A stretch of 9,443 nucleotides of DNA from Methyloprofundus sp. (GCA_030636485.1 DAOVWV010000036.1:1-9443), one strand, 5' to 3'; counted from the stretch's first letter, positions 1 through 8,183 are shown. The notes: generated by a model not told the origin, from the sequence alone. Translations and numbers: made by a program.

Positions 1-131
1 CCACTAAACCAGTACAGGCTGACTTTATTGGTTTATCCGTTGCCGATCACTATATATATGGCTATGGCATGGACTACAAAGGGTACTTAAGAAACGCTCC
101 AGGAGTCTATGCTTGTGCTATAGATAAATAA
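1..131 (+). CDS. hpt: Hypoxanthine phosphoribosyltransferase, C-terminal end (partial, 5' end outside window)
   Basis: Reading frame 3 from the window edge gives 42 residues ending in a TAA at 129-131. The peptide contains [20 protein letters not shown] followed by [17 protein letters not shown]. This matches the very conserved C-terminus of hypoxanthine(-guanine) phosphoribosyltransferases, where the D-x-Y-x-x-G-Y-G-M-D-Y stretch lies close to the purine-binding pocket. The enzyme salvages hypoxanthine, and often guanine, to IMP/GMP using PRPP in the cytoplasm. The PRPP-binding loop and the start are outside the window, so only the family can be called, not substrate preference. The gene converges on argJ, with a hairpin between them. 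Confidence 0.85.
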   Translation, partial: TKPVQADFIGLSVADHYIYGYGMDYKGYLRNAPGVYACAIDK

Positions 132-145
132 AGAGAGCTAATGAT

Positions 146-192
146 ACTTCGTGCGACCGCCGTTGCGGCTTTCTAACGGTGCCGCGTGAAGT
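146..192. terminator. Imperfect inverted repeat between convergent hpt and argJ (possible two-way terminator)
   Basis: Positions 146-155 pair with 183-192 (10 pairs, two of them G-U) and 158-164 pair with 175-181 (7 pairs, one G-U). A small internal loop separates the two helices and the apical loop is 10 nt (165-174). The hairpin fills the gap between two genes that converge, where a shared terminator is expected. Neither side has a proper U-tract, so it is not a canonical intrinsic terminator. It could instead be a dispersed repeat or an mRNA 3'-end stabiliser. Confidence 0.35.
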
Positions 193-204
193 GCATTAAA
201 AACC

Positions 205-1419
205 TTAAGTTCGGTACTCTGCATTAATGCGCACATAGTCATAGGAAAAGTCGCAGGTTAACACCTGCTGCCCTACCTCGCCACGCCCTAAAACCACAGT
301 GACCGTAATTTCTTCCTTATCCATCACTTTCTGGCCAGCCGCCTCAGTGTACGAAGTCGCTCGCCCCCCTTTCTCCACAATACAGACATCATCTAAATAA
401 ATAGAAATTTGCTCGACATCCAGGCGCTCAACACCTGACCGCCCTACTGCTGCCAGAATACGCCCCCAATTTGGATCACTGGCAAAAAAGGCCGTCTTCA
501 CCAAAGGTGAATGCGCAATGGTCTTCGCCACCTGCACTGCTTCGGCTTCGTTTTGTGCCTGCTGTACATTAATTTTAATTAACTTTGTTGCCCCTTCACC
601 ATCCCTGATAATGGCCTCTGCAAGATGCATACAAGCATCCTGAATGGCTTGCTGAAAAACCGGCAGCGCCGCGCTCTCAGCCGTCATTTCCGGGAGCGTG
701 CTTTTACCACTTGCCATCAGTACACAGGCATCATTGGTTGAAGTATCGCCATCCACAGTAATACGGTTAAAAGATTGCTCTACTGCGGCTGCCAAACACT
801 GCTGTAACAAACTCTGGGAAATGTTAGCATCGGTTGCCACAAAGCCCAGCATGGTTGCCATATTTGGCTGTATCATCCCGGCACCTTTGGACATCCCTGT
901 TATCGTCAGCGTATGACCCTCTATTTCAACCACTTTTGAATAACCTTTGGCAAAGGTATCCGTGGTCATAATGGCATGTGCGGCTTTATGCCAATTATCT
1001 TCCATTAAATTTGCCTGCGTTTCTGGCAGTGCAGCGACTATTTTAGCGATAGGTAATGCTTCACCAATCACCCCGGTAGAAAAAGGCATGACTTGCTCTG
1101 CACTTTTTTCGCCTAGTTGCGCAACAGCAGTACAACTGTGATGTGCATCTAGCAAACCCTGCTCTCCGGTTCCCGCATTTGCGTTACCTGAATTAATCAA
1201 TAAGTAGCGAGGCTGCATCGCTAAATGCTCTCTGGCCACCAGCACCGGAGCCGCACAAAATGCATTTTGGGTGAAAACAGCGGCACAGCTCGCCCCTTCA
1301 GCCATTTCTATCAATAACAAATCGTCCCGTTCGGTTTGCTTAATACCGGCACAGGCCGTGCCTAATTTAATGCCTGCGACTGCATGCATTTGTGGAAACT
1401 CACACTTTCCTACTGCCAT
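205..1419 (-). CDS. argJ: Bifunctional ornithine acetyltransferase / N-acetylglutamate synthase ArgJ
   Basis: This 404-residue protein has the length and motifs of ArgJ. The enzyme moves the acetyl group from N-acetylornithine to glutamate (cyclic arginine pathway) and, in bifunctional forms, also makes N-acetylglutamate from acetyl-CoA. Visible motifs are NSGNANAGTG (76-85), STGVIGE (114-120), MTTDTF (151-156), the autocleavage site KGAGMIQPNMATML (178-191) with the nucleophilic Thr189, TVDGDTSTND (221-230), SDPNWGRILAAVGRSG near the C-terminus, and the conserved ending INAEYRT. The precursor is expected to self-cleave before Thr189 into alpha and beta chains. The ATG at 1419 is preceded by an AAGAG-type ribosome site and gives the usual N-terminus. 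It lies 26 bp behind the CDF gene, so it is probably the last gene of that operon. Mono- versus bifunctionality cannot be read from sequence alone. Confidence 0.95.
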   Translation of the reverse strand: MAVGKCEFPQMHAVAGIKLGTACAGIKQTERDDLLLIEMAEGASCAAVFTQNAFCAAPVLVAREHLAMQPRYLLINSGNANAGTGEQGLLDAHHSCTAVAQLGEKSAEQVMPFSTGVIGEALPIAKIVAALPETQANLMEDNWHKAAHAIMTTDTFAKGYSKVVEIEGHTLTITGMSKGAGMIQPNMATMLGFVATDANISQSLLQQCLAAAVEQSFNRITVDGDTSTNDACVLMASGKSTLPEMTAESAALPVFQQAIQDACMHLAEAIIRDGEGATKLIKINVQQAQNEAEAVQVAKTIAHSPLVKTAFFASDPNWGRILAAVGRSGVERLDVEQISIYLDDVCIVEKGGRATSYTEAAGQKVMDKEEITVTVVLGRGEVGQQVLTCDFSYDYVRINAEYRT

Positions 1420-1445
1420 ATTTATATCTCTTGTTTATTTTCAGC

Positions 1446-2591
1446 CTATGCCTTAAAAAACACCAGCACACGACTGATTTGTTCATTTTCCTGTTCTAAT
1501 ACCACGCAACGATTTTTAATGGTATTCACTTGCTGTGACAAACTAAACATCGTATGCGGCAATATAACTTCAAGCTCCAGAAACCCCTTTATATAATGAA
1601 TTCTAAAGCTATCAATCAAAGGATAGTTTTCTACCAGATACTCTTTTAATAAGCGTTCAACATCTTCCCGTAATAGCGGCTTTTCGTGAACCACTTCGAA
1701 TTCATCATTCTCAGGGTCAACATGCACTAATACTTCCTGCACATCGTCAAATTTATCAATCAGTATATCCCTAACCACATCCGCAATCATATGCCCTTCT
1801 GAGACGGTAATCCTTGAGTTAACAACGATATGCGCATCAACCAAGGCATCCTCCCCCATCTGCCGGGTACGTAATAGATGTATATTTCTAACCCCTTTAG
1901 TCGCTGCAATCTCAACACGGATTTTATCAACCAGCTCTTCAGATAAACCGGTATCCACTAATTCTTTGATACTATCCGATACCAGACTCACCCCTATTTT
2001 TGCAACCATCAAGGCAACAATGACCGCAGCCATCGCATCTGCCCAGATATATCCCAATAGTGATCCCGCCACACCAATCAATACCACAATTGAAGAAATG
2101 GCATCGCTACGATGATGCCATGCATTGGCCAATAATAATTTTGAACGGGTAATGCTAGCAACCCGTTTGGTATATTGGTATAGCCATTCATTCGCCAAAA
2201 TTGAAATGGCCGCAATGCCCAGCGCACTCCGCTGTGGAATCAACAAGCGCTCAGGCTGTAACACTCGCTCATAAACATCCCAGGCGATTCCGCCAGCAAT
2301 AATAATAAGCCCAATACCTAATATAACGGTTGCTATCGTTTCAAAGCGGCGATGACCGTAAGGGTGGTCATGATCGGCTTCCCGTGCACCTAGCTTGACA
2401 GCAACCAGCACTAATAAATCACTCGCTAAATCAGATAGCGAGTGCACACCATCGGCCAGTAAAGCAGCCGACTGACCCAAGATGCCAAAACCAATTTTTA
2501 TGATGCTTAAAAAAACATTGACCAGTGCACCAACAAGGGTCACTCTGCTTTTTAACTTAGCCAATTTTACCGCATCATAAGTTTCAGCCAT
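1446..2591 (-). CDS. Cation diffusion facilitator (CDF) metal-efflux protein with extended C-terminus
   Basis: This is a 381-residue inner-membrane antiporter of the CDF family, which exports divalent metals (Zn, Fe, Mn, Co or Cd) in exchange for protons. The N-terminal about 210 residues hold the membrane domain. The transport-site pairs are HxxxD in TM2 (H50/D54 within ADGVHSLSD) and HxxxD in TM5 (H159/D163 within AWHHRSDA). A cytoplasmic loop carries a histidine-rich stretch, DHDHPYGHRR (73-82). Residues about 215-295 form the usual cytoplasmic dimerisation domain (VDAHIVV...VLVHVDPE). About 80 further residues follow; YiiP-type members normally end near 300. The extra part (IDSFRIHYIKGFLELEVILP) reads like a second alpha/beta fold of the same kind. 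The start ATG shares one base with the tusA-like stop (TAATG), indicating coupled translation. The metal is not predictable with confidence; an HxxxD/HxxxD site is common in Zn exporters. Confidence 0.9.
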   Translation of the reverse strand: MAETYDAVKLAKLKSRVTLVGALVNVFLSIIKIGFGILGQSAALLADGVHSLSDLASDLLVLVAVKLGAREADHDHPYGHRRFETIATVILGIGLIIIAGGIAWDVYERVLQPERLLIPQRSALGIAAISILANEWLYQYTKRVASITRSKLLLANAWHHRSDAISSIVVLIGVAGSLLGYIWADAMAAVIVALMVAKIGVSLVSDSIKELVDTGLSEELVDKIRVEIAATKGVRNIHLLRTRQMGEDALVDAHIVVNSRITVSEGHMIADVVRDILIDKFDDVQEVLVHVDPENDEFEVVHEKPLLREDVERLLKEYLVENYPLIDSFRIHYIKGFLELEVILPHTMFSLSQQVNTIKNRCVVLEQENEQISRVLVFFKA

Positions 2592-2818
2592 TAGTCACCT
2601 ACCTTTAAGGTAATCCTATATTCATATTCGTCAGACTGTGTCTGCAAAATGGCATGTCCATTGATCCTGCACCATGCCGGAATATCCTGCATCACCCCGG
2701 GGTCTGTACAAATCACCGTGAGCACATCCCCTATTGCTAATTGCTTGACCCTATCCTGAGTACGAATAACAGGTAATGGACACAGCAAGCGCCGTGCATC
2801 TAAACTATGTTCACTCAT
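2591..2818 (-). CDS. TusA/SirA-family sulfur carrier protein
   Basis: This is a 75-residue cytoplasmic protein of the TusA family, small carriers that hold a persulfide and pass sulfur to tRNA thiolation, molybdenum-cofactor or sulfur-oxidation pathways. The N-terminus SLDARRLLCPLPVIRTQ has the family C-P-x-P signature with the persulfide cysteine at residue 13. The rest has the expected beta-alpha-beta-alpha-beta-beta pattern, including the conserved D-P-G turn (CTDPG). A longer reading from a GTG at 2827 adds three residues, but the ATG at 2818 makes a standard ATGA overlap with the upstream stop and starts in phase with the family N-terminus, so I prefer it. Its position directly behind a PP-loop thiouridylase-like gene suggests it is that enzyme's sulfur donor. 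TusA and YedF cannot be separated here, so no symbol is given. Confidence 0.88.
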   Translation of the reverse strand: MSEHSLDARRLLCPLPVIRTQDRVKQLAIGDVLTVICTDPGVMQDIPAWCRINGHAILQTQSDEYEYRITLKVGD

Positions 2819-3855
2819 ACAAACCACTCTTTTGCCAACTCATTTGGCGCTAAAGGCTTGACCTGTATGATTGACTCATTGCCCGATAAATCGCGCACCA
2901 TCACATCCACTTGCTCGGCATCACGCCCCTGTCCATAACGCGCAACAATTTGTGCAGCCAAATGCAAATCTTCTGCACTCGCCTCACCATCAATCAATGC
3001 CAATGGACCTCTATGGCTGGCACAGTTCATATTAATATAACTATTCTTATAACCTTGCAGAAAGCGTGCTTCACCATCTTCACGTGCAACAATCACTTTA
3101 AAATTCTGCTTAGGGCGTATATGACGACCTACTTTTAGTAGCATGACATCATCCAGCTCATATTCCTTTGTGCCACGCGCCTGCCATAAATCAACCAGTT
3201 TTTTTGAGTAACTTTCATCAGTCAAAAAACAACAGCCACCTGCGGGCTGCGAGTAGTCCGTTAAACCATATTCTTTGGCCAAAGCCATCTGTGGCTTGCG
3301 TCCGCGCCCGGTAAAATCGAACAACTGATCACGCTTGATCCAGCCTTCACGTTCTGGTAGGGTCGCCGGTAAATGTTGTGCACATAAGGGGCGTAGCAAA
3401 CGATCATCCGCGCCTGATTCTGCGGAAATAATCGGCATGGTATCCCTACGCTGTGACATAGGGCGCTGGCCGATCACTTCACCGGTAATGATAAAGTCAA
3501 AATCATTTTCTTCCATCCACTGCTTGGCTTTTTTCACCATAAACACTTTGCAGTCCAGGCAAGGGTTCATATTAGCCCCATAACCATGCTTGGGATTAAT
3601 CAAGACATCTTTATACTCTTCAATAATGTCAATAATATGTAATTTAATCCCTAATGTTTCTGCCACCCACAAAGAATTATTGCGCTTTGGCTTTTCTTTG
3701 TCTTTTTTGCGTATCGCATGGGTATGCCCTTCAACACAAAAGCCCGTAAAAAAATTGATACCCTCTACATGGACACCTTGCTCCATAATGGCTTTAGTTG
3801 CCAACATAGAATCCAGTCCACCCGAAATTAAAGACACTGCTTTGATTTGTTTCAC
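2815..3855 (-). CDS. PP-loop ATPase, ThiI/MnmA-like tRNA thiouridylase-type protein
   Basis: This is a 346-residue cytoplasmic protein of the adenine-nucleotide alpha-hydrolase (PP-loop) class. The ATP-binding PP-loop SGGLDS is at residues 11-16. Two cysteine sites follow: NPCLDCK (C99, C102) and PAGGCCFLTD (C208, C209). Their spacing recalls the two catalytic cysteines of MnmA, which activates a tRNA uridine with ATP and replaces oxygen with sulfur. THUMP and rhodanese domains of classical ThiI are absent. The C-terminal about 130 residues (KVGRHIRPKQNFKVIVARE onward) form a separate domain that I relate only tentatively to NFACT/DUF814-like RNA-binding modules. The gene heads an operon with a TusA-like carrier overlapping its stop codon. 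The likely role is sulfur insertion into tRNA or another adenylated substrate. The true substrate is unknown, and this does not look like the housekeeping MnmA itself. Confidence 0.75.
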   Translation of the reverse strand: MKQIKAVSLISGGLDSMLATKAIMEQGVHVEGINFFTGFCVEGHTHAIRKKDKEKPKRNNSLWVAETLGIKLHIIDIIEEYKDVLINPKHGYGANMNPCLDCKVFMVKKAKQWMEENDFDFIITGEVIGQRPMSQRRDTMPIISAESGADDRLLRPLCAQHLPATLPEREGWIKRDQLFDFTGRGRKPQMALAKEYGLTDYSQPAGGCCFLTDESYSKKLVDLWQARGTKEYELDDVMLLKVGRHIRPKQNFKVIVAREDGEARFLQGYKNSYINMNCASHRGPLALIDGEASAEDLHLAAQIVARYGQGRDAEQVDVMVRDLSGNESIIQVKPLAPNELAKEWFV

Positions 3856-3885
3856 TCTACCTAACCTAAAAAACTAATGATCTAT

Positions 3886-3934
3886 AAAGTGCTCACACAC
3901 TTTAATTGTACGAAAAATTATGCACTACTGCCAT
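3886..3934 (-). promoter_or_regulatory. Candidate promoter and operator-like dyad for the PP-loop/tusA/CDF/argJ operon
   Basis: On the - strand a -10-like TACAAT (3910-3905) lies 18 bp from a weak -35-like ATGGCA (3934-3929). Immediately downstream, over the predicted start site, is the dyad AAAGTG-N6-CACTTT (3903-3886), which could be a repressor site. It sits directly behind the thiC terminator and about 30 bp before the operon's first ATG. The -35 match is poor, so this is a suggestion from position and pattern only. Confidence 0.35.
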
Positions 3935-3972
3935 AAAAAAAGCCAGCTTAACAGGTTGTTAAGCTGGCTTTT
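3935..3972 (-). terminator. Intrinsic terminator of thiC
   Basis: The arms 3941-3953 and 3957-3969 are perfectly complementary (13 bp, AGCCAGCTTAACA and its complement) around a GGT loop, and A/T pairs extend the stem outward. Read on the - strand, the hairpin ends in a run of seven U (3941-3935), about 90 nt behind the thiC stop. On the + strand it is followed by a shorter T-run, so it may act weakly in both directions. It separates the thiC unit from the PP-loop operon that follows on the same strand. Confidence 0.92.
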
Positions 3973-4061
3973 ACGGAGCTTATCTGAAGAAATGGGCTTA
4001 TATCTGTTAATAATAAGATTTAACGTGCTCTCTCCATCAGATAAAACCCCAGCTTACATTC

Positions 4062-5945
<1,884 letters not shown>

Positions 5946-5957
5946 TCAATAGAACAA

Positions 5958-5990
5958 GGCGCAAGGAAGTGCGGTGGGCTTTCCTACGCC
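5958..5990 (-). promoter_or_regulatory. thiC: Alternative hairpin competing with the TPP aptamer (candidate expression platform)
   Basis: On the - strand, GGCGTAGGAAAG (5990-5979), the conserved 3' strand of the aptamer, can pair with CTTCCTTGCGCC (5969-5958) across a 9-nt loop. Eleven of twelve positions pair, two of them as G-U. This pairing cannot coexist with the folded aptamer, so it is a likely ligand-free structure. No U-tract follows, which argues against transcription termination. When TPP is bound, the freed UUCC could pair with GGAG of the thiC ribosome site, suggesting translational control. That last step is inference. Confidence 0.55.
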
Positions 5991-6056
5991 AGTATTAGCT
6001 GGTCTCAGGTTCAAAGGGTTTTATCTCAGCTCCTATTTTAGGAAGCACCCCTAGCC
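5977..6056 (-). ncRNA. TPP riboswitch (THI-box aptamer) in the thiC leader
   Basis: All THI-box landmarks are present in order on the - strand: GGCT (6056-6053) pairing with AGCC (5980-5977) as P1, AGGGGTGC, a small P3 hairpin TCCTA-AAA-TAGGA, the core GCTGAGAT, ACCC pairing with GGGGT as P2, then GAACCTGA, CCAG-CTAATA-CTGG (P4/P5 region) and GCGTAGGAA. The aptamer binds thiamine pyrophosphate and shuts down thiC, which starts 46 nt downstream. The P3 arm is the short form. Confidence 0.95.
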
Positions 6057-6071
6057 TTTTTCAAACAGTAC

Positions 6072-6100
6072 AACATAATGGAAATCAGACTATTTTGCAA
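6072..6100 (-). promoter_or_regulatory. Candidate sigma70-type promoter for thiC
   Basis: On the - strand a -35-like TTGCAA (6100-6095) and a -10-like TATGTT (6077-6072) are separated by 17 bp. Each matches consensus at four of six bases. The predicted start, around 6065, lies about 10 nt before the aptamer's first helix, which is where a riboswitch-leader promoter should be. Confidence 0.5.
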
Positions 6101-6153
6101 ATTTATTCACTATTTAGCAAAAAAATTAACTAGTACAAGGCTATGAAAAACCC

Positions 6154-6232
6154 GTCATTCCTGCATGCCGTTAGCAGGAATCTCTGACCTCTATGTTAAT
6201 AGTAGCCCACGCTAACAGCACCCGTGGATGAC
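6154..6232. repeat. REP/MITE-like intergenic inverted repeat
   Basis: A core hairpin has perfect 8-bp arms ATTCCTGC (6157-6164) and GCAGGAAT (6174-6181) with a 9-nt spacer. GTC/GAC at 6154-6156 and 6186-6188 extend it outside a small bulge. A second weaker dyad, CCACG/CGTGG, follows at about 6207-6225, and GTCAT (6154-6158) is mirrored by ATGAC (6228-6232) at the other end. The TCATTCC...GGAAT style resembles the dispersed GTCATTCC-type intergenic repeats of many proteobacteria. Only one copy is visible, so repetitiveness is not shown. Confidence 0.5.
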
Positions 6233-6357
6233 CAGCGGTATCATATTATTTACCCCATTAATAATGAGACGCTACTATACTTATAACTAACATACTGTTC
6301 TGCATATTCTTTCATCGCAACAACCATGACTAGCACGCCCATTGCAACTGTTATTCA

Positions 6358-6413
6358 CTGTCACATAACTGTCATATAGTTGTCATATAATTGCCATATT
6401 ACTTGCGTACTAT
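6358..6413 (+). promoter_or_regulatory. Tandem Pho boxes and -10 element upstream of the PiT transporter gene
   Basis: Four 7-mers repeat with an exact 11-bp period: CTGTCAC (6358), CTGTCAT (6369), TTGTCAT (6380) and TTGCCAT (6391), each separated by an AT-rich 4-mer (ATAA, ATAG, ATAA). This is two adjacent PhoB-type Pho boxes. A -10-like TACTAT (6408-6413) begins exactly 10 nt after the last unit, the same spacing as in the E. coli phoA promoter, where PhoB replaces the -35 contact. The expected start is near 6420, giving a leader of roughly 60 nt. The arrangement predicts activation under phosphate starvation. Confidence 0.88.
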
Positions 6414-6477
6414 ATACCTTTTTTTGTTATTATTACGCGATACTATTAACGATAATAATCGACCTTAGAGAAAATGT

Positions 6478-8046
6478 ATGGATGTTAGTGACTTAAATTC
6501 CTTAGAAGACAGAGGTGCAAATATGCGCCTGGATATACTCAAATTTGGAGGAGCAATACTATTTTTAGCGGCTGTAGGGCTGTTTATTAGCGCCACAATG
6601 GGACATGTCCCTAACCATACATTTTTGATTGTCTCCGCTGTGATTGGCGGCTATATGGCGCTTAACATCGGTGCCAATGATGTGGCGAATAATGTAGGAC
6701 CTGCGGTAGGATCAGGTGCTGTATCATTGATCGGTGCCATTTGTATCGCCATGGTGTTTGAATCTGCCGGTGCGCTCATTGCAGGCGGGGAAGTCGTGAG
6801 CACCATCAAAAAAGGCATTATTGACCCCTCCCTGATTAATGATTCCGATACCTTTATCTGGTTAATGCTGGCTGCTTTACTGGCAGCGGCTATCTGGCTC
6901 AATATTGCAACCTTTTTTAACGCCCCCGTTTCCACCACGCACTCCATTGTTGGTGGCGTATTAGGCGCAGGTATTGCCGCTGGCGGCTTTGGTATCGCAA
7001 ACTGGACGGTGTTTGGTAAAATTGCTGCCAGCTGGGTTATATCTCCCGTTTTAGGCGGTATTATTGCCGCCATATTCCTATACTTGATTAAACGCACAAT
7101 TACCTATCAGGAAGATAAACTGCTTGCAGCAAAACGTATAGTCCCTATTTTAATCGCCTTAATGGCCTGGGCTTTTTCTACGTATTTAATTTTAAAAGGC
7201 CTGAAAAAAATCTGGAAGGTCGATTTTGTGATGGCTGGCTCTATTGCTTTCGCGGTTGCCTTGACTCTATATTTTGCCATGCGCCCTTTGATTAACAAAG
7301 CGGCGACCACACTGGATAATTCAAAAACCAGTGTCAATACCTTATTTACTATCCCGCTTATCTTTGCCGCCGCTTTTCTTAGCTTTGCCCATGGTGCCAA
7401 CGACGTTGCCAATGCGGTCGGGCCTTTGGCTGCAATCAATGATGCCATTAATAGCGGTGGTATTGCCAAAAAAGCGGCTATCCCTCTCTGGGTTATGCTC
7501 GTGGGTGCTTTAGGACTCTCTTTAGGTCTAGCACTGTATGGTGCCAAGCTGATTCGTACTGTCGGTAGTGAAATTACCGAACTGGATAAAATGCGCGCTT
7601 TCTGCGTGTCCATGGCCGCCGCCATTACCGTTATTATTGCCAGTCAACTCGGTTTGCCGGTGAGTTCAACACATATTGCGGTCGGTGCTATCTTTGGTGT
7701 CGGGTTTTTGCGTGAATACTTGAAACGTACCGATGCCAGACGACTTGATGAAATTAGAGAGCATCATGAACATCTGGATCCTGAAGCCACTGAAGCTTTT
7801 TTAGATACGTTTAAAAAAGCAGACATTGCGACCAAGTCTAGCATGCTAAAAGAGCTAAAAGCGCAAAAACAAGATACCCAATTCACTCGAAAAGAACGTA
7901 AAAAACTTAAAAAAGTTTATAAGGAAGAACTCGTTAAACGTTCTCATGTGTATAAAATTGCTGCGGCATGGATCATTACAGTCCCCACCTCTGCCTTTAT
8001 GGCGGCATTTTTATATTTTACGATTCGTGGTATGTTAATCCCTTAG
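6478..8046 (+). CDS. PiT-family inorganic phosphate transporter
   Basis: This is a 522-residue inner-membrane protein of the PiT family, which imports phosphate (usually as a metal-phosphate complex with protons, or with Na+). The family's inverted internal duplication is clear: GANDVANNVGP at 65-75 and GANDVANAVGP at 306-316, then NAPVSTTHS (148-156) and GLPVSSTH (392-399). About ten or more hydrophobic segments are visible. A long charged cytoplasmic region (about 412-490, rich in K, E, R, D and H) precedes one last membrane segment. The ATG at 6478 has a weak AGAG ribosome site. An in-frame ATG at 6523 (Met16) is preceded by GAGGTG, so the protein may start there, just before the first membrane helix, without loss of any domain. 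No DUF47/PhoU-like partner gene adjoins it, as often seen for Pit proteins. Upstream Pho boxes predict phosphate control. Confidence 0.93.
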   Translation: MDVSDLNSLEDRGANMRLDILKFGGAILFLAAVGLFISATMGHVPNHTFLIVSAVIGGYMALNIGANDVANNVGPAVGSGAVSLIGAICIAMVFESAGALIAGGEVVSTIKKGIIDPSLINDSDTFIWLMLAALLAAAIWLNIATFFNAPVSTTHSIVGGVLGAGIAAGGFGIANWTVFGKIAASWVISPVLGGIIAAIFLYLIKRTITYQEDKLLAAKRIVPILIALMAWAFSTYLILKGLKKIWKVDFVMAGSIAFAVALTLYFAMRPLINKAATTLDNSKTSVNTLFTIPLIFAAAFLSFAHGANDVANAVGPLAAINDAINSGGIAKKAAIPLWVMLVGALGLSLGLALYGAKLIRTVGSEITELDKMRAFCVSMAAAITVIIASQLGLPVSSTHIAVGAIFGVGFLREYLKRTDARRLDEIREHHEHLDPEATEAFLDTFKKADIATKSSMLKELKAQKQDTQFTRKERKKLKKVYKEELVKRSHVYKIAAAWIITVPTSAFMAAFLYFTIRGMLIP

Positions 8047-8047
8047 G

Positions 8048-8183
8048 AGCGAGGATTTAGTGATAGCTAAAAGTATGACACCGAATTTTGGCTTCACATC
8101 TTGTAGGCTCTAATTTCCACGCTCTAAGGCTGTGAAAGTATTGGCCACTTGGAGTACAAAAACATGTTTTTGTACTCCTCGCT
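8048..8183. repeat. Element bounded by 8-bp inverted repeats with a perfect 28-bp palindrome
   Basis: AGCGAGGA (8048-8055), one base after the transporter stop, is the exact reverse complement of TCCTCGCT (8176-8183). Inside lies a perfect 28-bp palindrome, 8151-8164 against 8165-8178 (arm GGAGTACAAAAACA), and a looser dyad TTCACA/TGTGAA near 8092 and 8130. As RNA the palindrome would form an 11-12 bp hairpin, but no U-tract follows it. It may be a small non-autonomous mobile or dispersed repeat, or a 3' processing hairpin of the transporter mRNA. Only one copy is seen. Confidence 0.4.

Noticed and set aside
2819..2827. GTG start for the TusA-like gene adding Met-Val-Cys
   Set aside because: The ATG at 2818 gives the standard ATGA overlap and the usual family N-terminus; the extension adds nothing conserved.
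6651..7625. Long open frames (148 and 172 residues) on the - strand inside the transporter gene
   Set aside because: They are antisense shadows of a membrane protein with strong family motifs on the + strand; their composition mirrors the sense codons.
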